DNA of 64,000 nucleotides from Seiridium cupressi (GCA_036674765.1 JARVKI010000022.1:372001-436000), one strand, 5' to 3'; shown: positions 1 to 11,273, counted from the first letter of the stretch. Made by a program: numbers and translations. The notes: a model not told the origin generated them from the letters alone.

Positions 1-657
1 CAGCAACTCCGTGCCATGGCAGCGAGATGGACATTGACTCCGGGCGCCATGTGTAGTATTCCCGGGATTGACCAGGACAACGTCAAGAGGTTCGGCAAAA
101 AATTCCTACCCAAGCTCAAAGAATACCACATGGAATATATCGATATATTCGGCGATGGAGTTACAAACACTCCAGGGAAACGTACACCGCGCCGCGTCTC
201 CGCACATAGCGTTGTAAACCTAGTCTCAACCGACGAAGAAATGGAAGATGCTGAACTAGAAGATGAAGACGGCGAAGATTCGCACTACTTTAGCGGAAAT
301 GCTTCTGCTCCTCCACTACCACCTAGTGTACAGCGATGGAATGCCGAAATGGACGAGCTGGAGAAGAAGACTTCGGCAGCTCCGTCTCGCTCGCGGTCGA
401 CGTCCTCGACGCGCGGAGGTGCAAGCCGCTTTGCTAAGGGCGGACGCCGGACTTATCGCAAAGCCTCCGGGAGCCAGAAAGGCAGAGGGGCTACTGGAGT
501 TAAGAAGAAGGCGCCGAGCAAAAGATCCTCAACAGGATCTGCGCGGTCTGCCTCGGGTGCTTTTGGTTCTGCTAGCCGAGGTGGAAGGGGAGGAAGTTGG
601 GGTGCTGGCGGCAGACAAACAACCCTAGAGGGCAGAATACCCTTGATGGATTATTAG
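1..657 (+). CDS. RecQ-type DNA helicase, C-terminal fragment (5' end outside window)
   Basis: The reading frame is open from base 1 to the TAG at 655-657, so this is the last 218 codons of a gene that starts upstream. The first ~45 residues (SIPGIDQDNVKRFGKKFLP and following) resemble the last helices of an HRDC domain, the nucleic-acid binding module near the C-terminus of RecQ helicases such as fungal QDE-3/MusN/Sgs1. After an acidic patch (TDEEMEDAELEDEDGED) comes a basic, Ser/Gly/Arg-rich tail with RGG-like pieces, a common ending for these proteins. The family acts in recombination intermediate processing and, in Neurospora, in quelling. No ATPase motifs are visible because that part lies outside the window, so the assignment rests on the short HRDC-like segment and tail composition. 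Confidence 0.6.
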   Translation, partial: QQLRAMAARWTLTPGAMCSIPGIDQDNVKRFGKKFLPKLKEYHMEYIDIFGDGVTNTPGKRTPRRVSAHSVVNLVSTDEEMEDAELEDEDGEDSHYFSGNASAPPLPPSVQRWNAEMDELEKKTSAAPSRSRSTSSTRGGASRFAKGGRRTYRKASGSQKGRGATGVKKKAPSKRSSTGSARSASGAFGSASRGGRGGSWGAGGRQTTLEGRIPLMDY

Positions 658-1769
658 CCTCGTGAGCTGTGACGTAGCTACGGTGCTGTGTTTCTGGTGG
701 TGGTGGTGGTGGTGGTGGTGGTGGTGGTGGACGGATGATATGTGCCCGAAAAGGTGCAAGACTTATGATGATTACGAATGGCATCGGAAAGGAGCTTTTG
801 TGTTTGCATCACGATTGATACGGCATGGCACGGGCGTTATTGTCTCTTCGCGCTTGATATAGATAAAGCTCACGGGCTTCTTAGTAGACGGGTACACATA
901 AGACCGTGTGCGTAGTCAGTATCCAATGAACTTGAACGTAGTTGACGTCTTAAGGTTCTAGTCACGATTCATACTGAAAAGCTGGCCGGTAACGCCTACT
1001 CTAAACCTTCGCATCTGACCAAGTTGAACACCTTGAGCATTGCCCGCAGTCTCGTAGGCGAGAACAAAGCCAAAGCAATCTGCTGTTGTGGCTGTCAGCT
1101 TATGGGCAAGACCCGTACGGTGGACTTGTCGACCATCTTGCTGGACGGGTGAAGGACTAGGCCGAAAGGAACACAACAATCATGGCTTGACAACAACTTT
1201 ATTGACCATTCTTTCTTTGCCTTTATATCACACTGGTGGCTCATGAGCGAATAGCGGTCTTGCCTAGACACCGAGCCCCTTCTGTTCGCTCCCCGGTCCG
1301 CTCCAAATGCCACCATATCAATACACCTTCTGAAATCACCATCATCCATCTACACATCGAGCTATCAAAATGCAGGGATATCTTTTTTATGCAACGTAGT
1401 AGCAGCCCCGTCCGTAGACCTAGGGCCGGAAATAAAGTAAAATAGCACCCAGGAACGCCAGATGCCGCCGTTCGCCCTTGTATAACCCCTCCGGCCCACA
1501 AGTAAATAGACAGGGAAAACAAAGATTATAAAGGGGGCCAACTATCTGCCAATTACATTCTTGAGCCTCTCGTGGAAATATCTTATTGGCCTGGAGAAAG
1601 CCTCGATGGTGTCATTAATTTTTAGTAGGGTTGCAACATTTCTCATCCAGGGCTTGGCTAAAGTGTAGGAAAACAACGGTGGAACACCAGTATAGCGTCC
1701 ATGGTTACGTACAGCCTTCGATACGAGCCTCGATTGATGTCTAGGGGCGAGACGCAACAGACCGGTATC
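658..1769. other. Convergent intergenic region, 1.1 kb
   Basis: This lies between the 3' ends of the RecQ-like gene and KAR9. Apart from the TGG microsatellite I see only short frames without family resemblance, and nothing that looks like a gene. It should contain the two 3' UTRs and terminators. Confidence 0.6.
695..730. repeat. (TGG)n trinucleotide microsatellite
   Basis: Twelve uninterrupted TGG/GGT units lie about 40 bp past the RecQ-like stop codon. They are probably in the 3' UTR or just beyond it. The G-rich strand could form quadruplex structures, and length polymorphism is likely. Confidence 0.9.
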
Positions 1770-4700
1770 CTAGAACCGCCAGCGCGGCTTGTTATCCTTC
1801 GGATCCTCCTTGGCACCACTGCTGAGCTTCCGCATAGCGCTCCTTGCTCCGGCGAGTGCTTGTGGGCTATGGCGACCGGTTGTCGACTCTGTCTTCCCTT
1901 TCGGCTGTGGTAGTAAGCTCGTGCGTCTCGAGGCCGCCATGGAACTAGCCGAACGTGTCATTGCATCCTGAGCTTGCGCTCTCGGCGGCTGCAGTGAAGC
2001 TCGGCGGTTGTTGCTCAAGGCGGACATGGAAGCTTGGGAAGCCAGGCGCGGCTTTGCGAGCGTGTGCTGGGCATACGGACCAGGCGAGGAAACCCGATCG
2101 CGGAACGATAAGCGCGATGTGCTCAGTCTCGACGGCGTAGCTTCCGGCGTTGGCGATACAGTGCCTGCGCGGCTTAGCGGGCTGCGAAGTACGGGAAGCT
2201 TCGAATTCTGCGACGAGTTGGGCGTTAGGGATGATGTCGACCGGACTGGGGTCGGACTCCTCTTGGCGTATGGGCTGGGTGTAGTCAACGTCAAGGGTTT
2301 GAAATTGTGCCCTGTATCATTGTCGCGCGAGCTGATAGAGCTGTTCCACCGAGGGCGATTGTCCGCCATATTTGATACAGACCGGGGAATACGGTTGCCC
2401 AGAGGTGTGGCAGATGAGCTCCGTGGTGGCGTAGACGTGACCGGAGGGCTCGAAAGGGTCGAAATGCGTGACCCCAGGGGCTTTCGAGCAATCTGCGAGG
2501 GAGGCGCCAGGCTCCTGCGAGACGAAGAGGGCTGAGGAAGGTGGCTGCCCGTGCTGACAGACCGAGGTTTCTTGTTGGCCAGGGGCGTCACAGGCTCTAG
2601 GCCCAGGCTCGACATGATGACAGATGAGGGAGGCGAGCTCCCAGGCGTCTCGCGGCCACTGGCAATCGTAGATCTGTCGTTCGAAAGCATGCTGGAGATT
2701 GAGTCTCGTAGCGTTTGGCCTCTCTTGTCGGCCTGTATCTCCTCTAGGGTACTGTCCAGGTCTCGTATCTGGCTCTTGACGTCTTCCCACTTGAACTGCA
2801 TGTCCGTGTGCAGCCTTAGAATCTCGCCGTTCACGGTCAGTCTATCTTTGACGCCTTTGTCGATGATGGAAAGGACTCGCTCGATTGCGGGGCCGTAATG
2901 CGTCTTCTTGGCCTCGTAACTCTCAATCTTCTTGGTGAGCGCAGCCGGGTTGGTGAGATGCATCCCAGAGTCTACGGCCTCGCGCAGTTTGCTCACGCTG
3001 CGCTCGACAGACTCGTACATCTTTTGCGCCTGACGGCCAGCACCACGGAAGACCAGCACCCACTTGTCCTCCCCAAGCTCTTTCCTTACCGACTCTGCAT
3101 CTTTCTCCAGTTTCCTATAGCTCTCCTCCAAAGCGACCCTCCTGTCTGACAACTCTTCGCAAGCTGACGGAAACACGCCTTCAGCCCTCGTCTCAAACAC
3201 CGAAAGCCTCATTGGTAAGAAGTCCAACGAAGCTTTGAGCGGCTGCATTCTCGCAAACAATGCGAGCAGGCTGGAGTCGTCCTGGTTCAGAGTAGGAGTA
3301 GCCGGCGAGACTGGGCTCAACGGGAATGCCGGTAGGCTTATACGATTGTTTCGGGTCGCTGGAGGTGGTGTTTCCTCCACTATAGTTTCCAGGTCGCCGA
3401 TGTCCACACCGTCACCGTTGGCAACAGCCAGGAGTGACATGTGCCTCCGCTCTTCCATCTCGAAAACCAACCGGCAGAGATCGTCCATCTCGTTCTGAAT
3501 TTCGCCTAGCACGCTATTCCACAGTTCCTCCCACTCCATGGCGATTTCAATTTGCCCTTTCGCAACCCTGAGTGTGGAGCGGATCTTGGCCCACTCACCC
3601 AGTATTGACTCCATCTGGGTGACTGCTCGTTGCAGGTCGTCGCTGGTGACGCTGGCGATGTCGCCCCGACTCTGAAGTTCCTCGATAGCGCCAACGTAGA
3701 CATTGATGAGCTCTTCGAATCTGGTCACGAGGCTTTCAACCTCCTCATAGCCTTCTCTACCGCCTGCCGCAGCCCATTCGACATCACCATCGCTATCTAG
3801 ACCTCCAATTACCTCTGTGGCCTTGGAAATCCACATCCGTATCTGTTCGGCAGCATTGATCAGAGCCTTGGCGGCAGCCTGGGCAGTCGGTATTGCAGAA
3901 ATCTTCCCGGAAAGAGTCTCGGCATCAGGCAGTTGTAGTGATGTTAATTGGGCGAGCTGGTTTGCAAACGAGAGCCGCGAGATTGTATATATGGAGCCGG
4001 GCCGTTGTAGGCCCAGCGGGTTGAAGTAGGATGCGGCATCGGGCGTAAATTCGGAAGGCGCAGTGCCTCCTGGTGGTGTGTCTTTGGGCGGCGGCGGCGG
4101 CGGCGTTTGGTTTTCCTGATCTTGTAGGCGTACGTCACGCTCTATGTGCTCGCGGCGCGTGTCTGATAGCGCTTTTGTGCCGTTGCCGTTGGTGTGATCG
4201 GGTAGTCGGTATTTGTTCGTGTCCATTTCCAAAGGCGGCGCTGCGAGAATCTCGGGAAGCTCAGGCTTCAAGGCCACGGACTGGTCGACCTCCAAGTCGT
4301 CCTCTTCGACCTTCCGTAGCGATCTGAGACTGCTGCGGCTCGACCTTGACCTTAGCAGTTGCAGAGGGGCGCCAGCACCCTTCCAAGCGCGACCGCGCCG
4401 CTCGACAATCTCCCCGGCAGAGCTGCTGGCTTGGTGTTTTTCGTCAATGGATCGGAGTTGGTCTTCAGGCAGCCGGCCGATGTGTTCGTAAGTATGCGTG
4501 GAGGGCGCAGAAGAGTGCCTTTGGCCTCCGCCAAATCCAAGGGCCTTGAGACGCGCTGCTAGGCCCGGGGACGGTTTGCGCGGGTTGTGACGCGAAGTTG
4601 GCCGTACGGGCGGTAATGCGGTGCTGCTGCTTATGCTGTTGTTGTTGTCTGGGCTGCTGTCAATATGCCGCTGGGGTGGTGCGAGCGGACCGAGTTGGGT

Positions 4701-4871
4701 AAGGTCGCTCGGGACATCAGAAAAGGTCAGGATGGAGGGCGGTGGGACCGGGCCAACATGGTGCTGATCTGTCACTTTTACGCATCCGTCCGCAGGAACT
4801 GTAGCGGCAGGATGATGGGGAGATAATCGAGCTGAAGCAGCCGGGTCCGCGGTGACAGCTGGTCCGGTCAT
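1770..4871 (-). CDS. KAR9: Kar9-family cortical / spindle-positioning protein
   Basis: A single uninterrupted 1033-codon frame starts at ATG 4869-4871. The N-terminal ~300 residues are low complexity (Pro/Ser-rich, with SPGLAARLKALGFGG). A long helical, Trp- and Glu-rich middle (about 330-720) matches the Kar9 domain, and a basic Ser/Pro/Arg tail ends in NKPRWRF. Kar9 links microtubule plus-end EB1/Bim1 to type V myosin and orients the spindle and nuclei. The tail carries basic Ser-Pro clusters and an SxIP-like piece (NRIPRS) of the kind that binds EB1. It is convergent with the upstream RecQ-like gene and has no detectable intron. The family call comes from the helical core plus the conserved C-terminal end, and length fits filamentous fungal Kar9 proteins. 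Binding partners are inferred from the family. Confidence 0.8.
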   Translation of the reverse strand: MTGPAVTADPAASARLSPHHPAATVPADGCVKVTDQHHVGPVPPPSILTFSDVPSDLTQLGPLAPPQRHIDSSPDNNNSISSSTALPPVRPTSRHNPRKPSPGLAARLKALGFGGGQRHSSAPSTHTYEHIGRLPEDQLRSIDEKHQASSSAGEIVERRGRAWKGAGAPLQLLRSRSSRSSLRSLRKVEEDDLEVDQSVALKPELPEILAAPPLEMDTNKYRLPDHTNGNGTKALSDTRREHIERDVRLQDQENQTPPPPPPKDTPPGGTAPSEFTPDAASYFNPLGLQRPGSIYTISRLSFANQLAQLTSLQLPDAETLSGKISAIPTAQAAAKALINAAEQIRMWISKATEVIGGLDSDGDVEWAAAGGREGYEEVESLVTRFEELINVYVGAIEELQSRGDIASVTSDDLQRAVTQMESILGEWAKIRSTLRVAKGQIEIAMEWEELWNSVLGEIQNEMDDLCRLVFEMEERRHMSLLAVANGDGVDIGDLETIVEETPPPATRNNRISLPAFPLSPVSPATPTLNQDDSSLLALFARMQPLKASLDFLPMRLSVFETRAEGVFPSACEELSDRRVALEESYRKLEKDAESVRKELGEDKWVLVFRGAGRQAQKMYESVERSVSKLREAVDSGMHLTNPAALTKKIESYEAKKTHYGPAIERVLSIIDKGVKDRLTVNGEILRLHTDMQFKWEDVKSQIRDLDSTLEEIQADKRGQTLRDSISSMLSNDRSTIASGRETPGSSPPSSVIMSSLGLEPVTPLANKKPRSVSTGSHLPQPSSSRRSLAPPSQIARKPLGSRISTLSSPPVTSTPPRSSSATPLGNRIPRSVSNMADNRPRWNSSISSRDNDTGHNFKPLTLTTPSPYAKRSPTPVRSTSSLTPNSSQNSKLPVLRSPLSRAGTVSPTPEATPSRLSTSRLSFRDRVSSPGPYAQHTLAKPRLASQASMSALSNNRRASLQPPRAQAQDAMTRSASSMAASRRTSLLPQPKGKTESTTGRHSPQALAGARSAMRKLSSGAKEDPKDNKPRWRF

Positions 4872-7707
4872 TTAACCGTTGCTCGCCCGAACCGGCTGGC
4901 GATCAGAGTGAAATAACAAGTTGGCCGTTTCGCTGGCTGTGCAGTGGATAGCACCGCTCAGCGATCTCCCTGATCCCAAGTGGCGTCTGGTGGGGAGGTA
5001 TGGGTTCGTCGACGCGCAACTGCAGTCCTTAATTGGCCCTGCAGTGGCAGGCAGGCAGGCAGGATTGAGGCGAACCTATCGCGGAGCTGCGAGGCCACTC
5101 CCCCCAAAGCTTTTGGGAGTGGGAGGGAATCGCGGCACGTCTCGGCAAGGAGTGTTTCGTCTGCCTACTTGGGCAGCAACGTCCGCAGTGTGGTGTGCAG
5201 CCGAGAGCGCGTCTGTCCGTCCCTTGCGTGTTGAGTGTTTTCCTCCCTTAATCTTCGAAACAGACGGCTAAGCTGTCCGGGGTTCGTCCTCGTCGTCGCA
5301 AGTAAGTAGGCCGATCGGTTGGGCGCGGAACAAGGGGGTGTTGCAAGAGCTATAACTTTTTTTTCCCTTCTCCCCCTAAGCGTCGCGGTCGGTATGGATG
5401 TTGGCAAGGAAAACAGATCAAGCGAGTGTGTGAAGCAAGCGAGGGAAGAGAAGAGAGTTGCCGGATGGCGTCTGAGAAATCTAAAACATTCTCGCGTTGC
5501 GCTTGCCTTTGGACTGTCAGTTTCACCCAGCTATTTCCTCTGATTTGACTTTGGAGAAAAAGCAACAGCTGCTGTTAGTGGATAGCATTGGCGCATGCAA
5601 GGTAGTCTAGGTGGTGTAAATGGATGGCAATCAAGTAAAGAGGGGAATCGAGGAACAACAAACGAAAGGAAAAAGGACGAGTGAGGCAAGGAGATTGTTC
5701 ACTTCATCTTTAATCCAAACCTCACCAACTACGGCTCCAGGGTTCGTCTGAATGGTTCTTTTGCAATTATCTACGAAATGGCCGGTCCCCTCTTTTCCAG
5801 GGTCCCGATACATATGCCACCACACGGAAGACCTACATGTACTCATCGATGGTCAAGCTCGTACTTCAAAAAGCCTGGGCTCTCGCTGTACCAACAGCCG
5901 TCGAACAGCGTTTTCTAATACATGTCACAGACCAACACGTGCAATGCTATGCCTCAATCCCCTCAGTTTTGTTGTCTGTTAGCCATAATAGTATGCCGGA
6001 AGCTTTGGCGGCTTCCCAGGGGTCTCACATGGGGGCGTTAATGAGCTCCGAACAAAAAGCACTAAAAGTATGCAGTTACACTCAACCATTGACCAGGGTG
6101 GCCAGGCCGCTTTTGATAGTACGTACCGCTGTATTGTAAGGATAGCGGATGGGACTACATTGTATGTACATTAATAATATATGTGTATCATTGTTCTGGG
6201 CATTAACCCAACCCAAGAACTCGATATGGCTGGACTCGGCTGACTTTGTGGCATTTCCTTGCTCAGGTTCCCCAAATGAAGACGTGGGACGAGTTAGTAA
6301 AAGTGGTTGTTCTGTTGTTCTATCTGAACACGGTGAGTTGCACGATATTTTCTTCACTGCGGCGTTCTGGCGCTCGCCTGGGTGCTTGCTTCTTCAGCGT
6401 CTTCATACTGCATTGCAGTACGTGGCAGCATGGTACCTGCATTGTGCAGCGGACCTAAAACGGACCCGCCAGTAGTCCGCGTGCACGGATGGGTTCATGG
6501 GTTCGTGGGCCCAATAAGGCGAAAAGAGAGACAGCTTTACTCTGCCATGTACGACAATTTATGTATGCCGAACCGGAGCGGGTTCTCATCACCCACTTTG
6601 CATACTCGGGCACAAAGTTGCTAAACGCAACCCATTGCAAGTGCTCTGCAACAACAGCTCGATCGGAAGAGAGCCCGCGCACATACCCAGTGCTGCTTGC
6701 CATGTGCTGACCCTGGTCTTCTAGAAGCTATGACCTGCGGTAGCTCTGACCCCCGGCCGGAGCTAATGTGTGGGGGAACACGCAGGTGGCTAAACAGTTG
6801 ATGAGCTTAAACTTTCGTTCATGGCGGGCTCTGCTACCTGCCAGTCACAAGGCCTTCAAACTAGTTGCCTGCTACACAACACAGCTGGCATTCCGGGGAG
6901 AGCGGCGTGCGCTTCCCCAAGTCGTGGGCGGCGGTGGCATCTGGTGGCATCTACTGGTCATGGTGTCGAGTTGATTATTACACTCCACTCTCCGTCCAGC
7001 TGCTTTATTAGGTGTGGAATGCCGCCAAATCTTGTTGCCCGGCCAGTCGATCCAAACACTATGGGCTTGCCTCATTTCAGATGCCACTGCTGCTGCTGCT
7101 AACACCTCCATCTGCGCCAGCTTGATCACCTCTGGCCCTCCTTTCCGCTCTGCTTGTCTTGCTTGTGGGCCAGCGAGACAGCATGGAACCAGCGACAAGG
7201 ACAGAGCAACTACCACCAGGCGACTAACGGACCTGTTCCGTCCCATCGCATCGCATCGCATCGCATCCCAAGGCAGAAAGCACCAAGGGTCAAGGAGCCC
7301 ATTTCACGCGTCTCCACCCCGTCGGGACGACGCGAATAACTGCACAACGACCCTTGCACTTGGTAAACACCCCTGACACAACCGTTGACACAACCGTCCA
7401 CACTCACCATACACTTTCCGTTCCCAACGCCGCTCTTTCACCAGGCCTGCAGGCACAAATATCCCGAGTTAATCCAACCACAAAAAGCTGCTGAGCAGAC
7501 TTTGTCAACATTCCGCTCCGCACCCCCCGGCTTGTCCTCCGTTCTTGTAAATATTTCTGGTCGGCTCTTCAAACAAGCGCAGCTTCCCGCCCTCCCGCCG
7601 CACCTCCAACCTTGATTCAGTCCTCCCATTCAACAACTGCCCCTGGCCGGCGCCAGAAGACCTTGTACCACCTCGCTCACCCCACCTTGCTCGTTGTCCT
7701 GGCCATC
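4872..7707. other. Divergent intergenic region, 2.8 kb
   Basis: This holds the promoters of KAR9 (leftwards) and the 7.7-kb gene (rightwards). It contains GGCA tetranucleotide repeats near 5045-5062 and a CATCG array at 7244-7267. The last ~350 bp before 7708 are C-rich/pyrimidine-rich, as expected for a fungal promoter/5' UTR. No frame in it shows coding character or family resemblance. Confidence 0.6.
7244..7267. repeat. (CATCG)n pentanucleotide repeat
   Basis: Four perfect CATCG units are followed by one CATCC, in the presumed promoter of the gene starting at 7708. Confidence 0.85.
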
Positions 7708-9312
7708 ATGGTTGCGAACGCCACCTACGACGAACCCCCGACTGTTCGGCGCGACTCGCCGTCGCCAGAGACTACCCCCTCCAAAGCCATAGGAGCCCAG
7801 AGCTTGCGGCTAGGGCGCTGTCTATCCACAGCATCCTCGGCCTCCCGCGGCTCCAGCACAGATGGCTCATATCGTGATTCGCTGAGCAGCGATGTCTACT
7901 CGCGGCAGTCCTCGGCCAGCTACCAATCGAGGCGGTCAGACATGAGCTTCGCGTCCTCTCGACTGTCGACGGGAAGCTTTATGGACAAGTCAGCTAAGCG
8001 CCGGGGATATTCGAGGCCAGAAGGCACAGACTTCGCAGCAAGCGCCAAACAGAGGGAAAGCGTTCTGAGCCTGGGAAGCATTGCACACCTTCAGCACTAC
8101 TTTGCTAGAACCGGATTGCTGGATGGCAAGGGTGGACAGCTCTCCCGGAAGAGAAACCCCAGGGCTACGCTAGATCTATCGCAGCTGGACGTACCGACGA
8201 TTCTGACACCCAAGCAATCGGGCTCAGATGTAGACTCGTCATACGCGTCGTTGGCTGCCAGCCCAGAATTCGGGGCCCATCAGGGACATTTTGTTGAGTC
8301 GCCCATTGATGAGCATGATGGATTCTACTCTGATGACTATGACGACTTGGAGGACGCCCATGTGCTCCCTCCTACGACGAGCACGTATAAGCACCGGGAG
8401 AAGATTGTTCCAAAGCCCCCAACAATCGCCGAGCTCAAGGCCGACCTGACCTCAGCGTTGAACTCGGCCGCCAGGGTGTTGGAGGAGTCAATAACAGCAA
8501 AGCCTCCTCCTGGTGATGTAGACGTAACAACTGCAGCAGATAGCTCGCCTAAGCCAGGGCAGGGCTGGTACGAAATCCAGGGCATGCGGATTCTAGACGT
8601 CATGACCTTGGCCATTCGAGCTGCCAAGGTTTATTACACTTCACACGAGCATCCCGAACGTCTCGACACTATCAGGTCCGAAAAGGAGATAAGAACCGAA
8701 TTGCTGGCGGTCATGGAGGTTCTGAAGCACATGGCCACGCGAAACTTTGTAGGAGGCATGCGTGACGAAGAGCACGAGACGATGCGTTCGTGGATCGAAA
8801 GCATACGCACGATGCTCAAGAAGGAAGACGAGATGGAGGAGGCCGATCGTGCCGAAAGGGCTGGCTGGTCTTGGCTAAAGGGAGACTGGACCGGACAGGA
8901 AATCGAGCGCGAGATTGCCTTCCTGGCGTCGATGGACCCCGAGGCCGGGCCCCTACCCGCGTACACTCCCATTGATCCCTCGGGCAATGTACCCACACCG
9001 TTTCTCGAGAGCATGCAGAATGGGCTGCGTCTAGTCAGGCTGCACAACGCCGCAGTTAGAAAGTCCCAGCGACGGTTTGGCGCTATTGGGACATTTCACA
9101 CAGATACACAAAAGCCGTATAGATGTGCTGAGAACCTGCGTTACTGGTGCAAGGCGGCGGAGCTGCGGTGGGAAGTGCTCCTCAAGGTTGACTCTCTGGG
9201 CGTTGTCTACAACAATAATGCCCAAGTCTGGGTTGAGTTTGAGGAAGCAATCTGGAAGTGGTGCCGCAAGGTGCGAGAAGAGATCGCAGCAGAGCTCGAG
9301 AAGGAGAATTAG
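7708..9312 (+). CDS. Conserved fungal protein of unknown function
   Basis: A 534-codon single-exon frame. I start it at ATG 7708, because the in-frame codons upstream of it offer no ATG. The N-terminal ~110 residues are Ser/Arg-rich and disordered (SASRGSSTDG, SRQSSASYQS), with many possible phosphorylation sites. A short conserved-looking segment follows (IAHLQHYFARTGLLDGKGG). The C-terminal half (from GQGWYEIQGMRILD onward) is helical, with several Trp residues and a charged stretch (MLKKEDEMEEADRAERAG). The protein has no signal peptide or membrane segment. I do not recognise a named domain and give no function. The C-terminal helical part looks globular and conserved, which makes this a real gene and not a chance frame. 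Confidence 0.75.
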   Translation: MVANATYDEPPTVRRDSPSPETTPSKAIGAQSLRLGRCLSTASSASRGSSTDGSYRDSLSSDVYSRQSSASYQSRRSDMSFASSRLSTGSFMDKSAKRRGYSRPEGTDFAASAKQRESVLSLGSIAHLQHYFARTGLLDGKGGQLSRKRNPRATLDLSQLDVPTILTPKQSGSDVDSSYASLAASPEFGAHQGHFVESPIDEHDGFYSDDYDDLEDAHVLPPTTSTYKHREKIVPKPPTIAELKADLTSALNSAARVLEESITAKPPPGDVDVTTAADSSPKPGQGWYEIQGMRILDVMTLAIRAAKVYYTSHEHPERLDTIRSEKEIRTELLAVMEVLKHMATRNFVGGMRDEEHETMRSWIESIRTMLKKEDEMEEADRAERAGWSWLKGDWTGQEIEREIAFLASMDPEAGPLPAYTPIDPSGNVPTPFLESMQNGLRLVRLHNAAVRKSQRRFGAIGTFHTDTQKPYRCAENLRYWCKAAELRWEVLLKVDSLGVVYNNNAQVWVEFEEAIWKWCRKVREEIAAELEKEN

Positions 9313-9567
9313 CGTCTTTCCGGTGAAGACCTGGTCACGATTGAATGTCCCAAGGGTCACAGGCGTTCTGGGGATAAATTGTTTTTCTTCTTCGCATTTG
9401 ATACTAAAGCTTCCCGAGACGATTGACGATTGACGAGGGGGGGGGGGGGGGGGGGGTTAGCAGTTAATAGTCCCGGATGGGGGCGGGTTTGATGCAATCC
9501 AGCAGCATCCAAACGACGGGACGCGAACAAAAACCCAAAGCGCCGCAAACTGACGCGNNNNNNNNNN

Positions 9568-9622
<55 letters not shown>

Positions 9623-10344
9623 ACCAGCCAATAGTCCGTGATGGGGGCTGGTTTGATGCATTCCTGCTGCATCCATACGACTGGACGCGATCATATACCC
9701 AAAGCGCAGCATACTGACGCGATCGCATTAGAATTTCGTTCTCCCGTAAGGAGCCCCTTTTACTTACATACTGAATAAGCATGTTTTCCTCCCCATGGAT
9801 TAGTACTGTGGTTCTCTCAGACCAACTCGGCGAAGTCGTGTTCGTGATCTGAAAACACACTTGGTAAATGACAGGGCATTGAAACTACTAGACTGGATGC
9901 TACGCCGATTGTCAAGAGATGAAGTCCACTGAGGTATGGAGAGAGCATACCAAGCATGAATAGAAAGTGACCAACGTCACCCGGAACATGAATCCAGCAT
10001 CCATTTGTGCATTTAGCAATCAATAATTGACGTTCTGGTACTCAAGAATATTCGGCGTTGCACCGTCTACACACTGTATCCGCCGTCCTGAATGCTCATT
10101 GGTCCAAGCTCCCCGGGCGGGAAGGCAGAAAGAAGCGTGACGACTGCCCAAACAGCAAGCTGGGCTAGGCTAACTAATAAGCTGTGCTGCGCTACGTCTC
10201 GACCTCAGCCTTCCACCAGTTTCCCAGATCGCCTCGACCCCAAATCAATCGACCACACAACAACATCGCATACTCTTCCGTCTCTTCCTTTCGCTTCGTA
10301 CCAGACCAACACCAGGTCTCTCCAAAACACACGCCCACCCGAAC
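9313..10344. other. Intergenic region with scaffold gap
   Basis: This lies between the unknown gene and PRE4. It holds the gap complex at 9437-9721. The remaining bases, including the ~250 bp before the PRE4 ATG, look like ordinary promoter sequence (CT-rich from about 10200). I see no gene. Confidence 0.6.
9437..9721. repeat. Homopolymer runs, N10 gap and two near-identical flanking copies
   Basis: In order: G20 (9437-9456), copy A (9457-9557), N10 (9558-9567), C55 (9568-9622), copy B (9623-9721). Copies A and B are direct repeats of ~95 bp that align without gaps over AATAGTCC to CTGACGCG. They differ at about 13 positions, all transversions and mostly A or G in copy A against T in copy B. 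The pattern looks more like degraded reads through a homopolymer than like biological divergence, so a single true copy next to a long G/C tract is likely. Confidence 0.8.
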
Positions 10345-11273
10345 ATGGATCACCGACCGCAATTCTGGGGCCGTGTAAGCTCAACCCGGAACTGCGCCTG
10401 CCCGTTCGGCTAGAAGCTAATCGCATCAAATTCCAGCCCAGAGATGATGTCTACGGCTCCTACGATGCCTCCTACATGCGCCCGAACGGCCCGACTACAC
10501 ACACTCAGTCCCCGGTCGTCACAGGAACGTCAGTAGTAGCCCTGAAGTTCAAGGACGGCGTGGTGATTGCCGCCGATAACCTGGGTATGAACCTGTCATC
10601 CCCCCCAACCCGACTGTCATACCACCTCCCGCTTGCAGACTACTGACCCGTTCATCTCATTGCAGCGTCCTACGGCTCCCTAGCTCGCTTCAACGACGTC
10701 AAGCGCCTGCGCACTTTCGCCGGGTCCACCGTGGTCGGCTTCGGCGGCGACGTGTCCGACATGCAGTACCTGGACCGGCACCTGACGGAGCTGGCCATCG
10801 ATGAGAACTACCACTCGGACGCCTCGCACACCCTCAACGCGCGGAACCTGCACAAGTACCTCGCGAAGCTCCTGTATCACCGCCGCTCCAAGTTCGACCC
10901 CTTGTGGAACCACCTCCTGGTGGCTGGCCTAGACGAGGAGGACAAGCCGTTCCTGGCCGCCGCAGACTTGCTGGGAACCACGTTTACGAGTCCCAGCTTG
11001 GCAACGGGGTATGGTGAGATGCTGGCTCAACCCATCATGCGGAAATATGCTCCTGATGAGGAGAGTGCGGCCAAGCTGACCAAGGAGAAGGCCATCGAGG
11101 TGATCAAGGAGTGTATGAAAGTACTGTACTACAGAGATGCTCGTTCTCTGGACGCCTACTCCATCGCCGTAGTGACCAAGGAGGGTGTGGACTTGAACGA
11201 GAACGTGAAGCTCGAGAACCAGAGCTGGGCTTTTGCCGACAGAATCAAGGGATATGGCACACAGACCGTCTAA
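10345..11273 (+). CDS. PRE4: 20S proteasome subunit beta-7
   Basis: Exons: 10345-10374, 10437-10584, 10666-11273 (261 aa). Donors are GTAAGC and GTATGA; branch sites are GCTAAT and TACTGAC. The protein begins [17 protein letters not shown] and contains [59 protein letters not shown] and ends [11 protein letters not shown], an end-to-end match to yeast Pre4/human PSMB4. This beta subunit is non-catalytic and its C-terminal arm helps join the two half-proteasomes. The first exon encodes only ten residues, and the intron-joined start agrees with the conserved N-terminus of the family. RPT4, another proteasome gene, lies ~8 kb downstream. Confidence 0.95.

Noticed and set aside
9357..9860. Minus-strand frame reading through the gap with poly-Gly
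   Set aside because: It consists of translated homopolymer and Ns; no coding character on either side.
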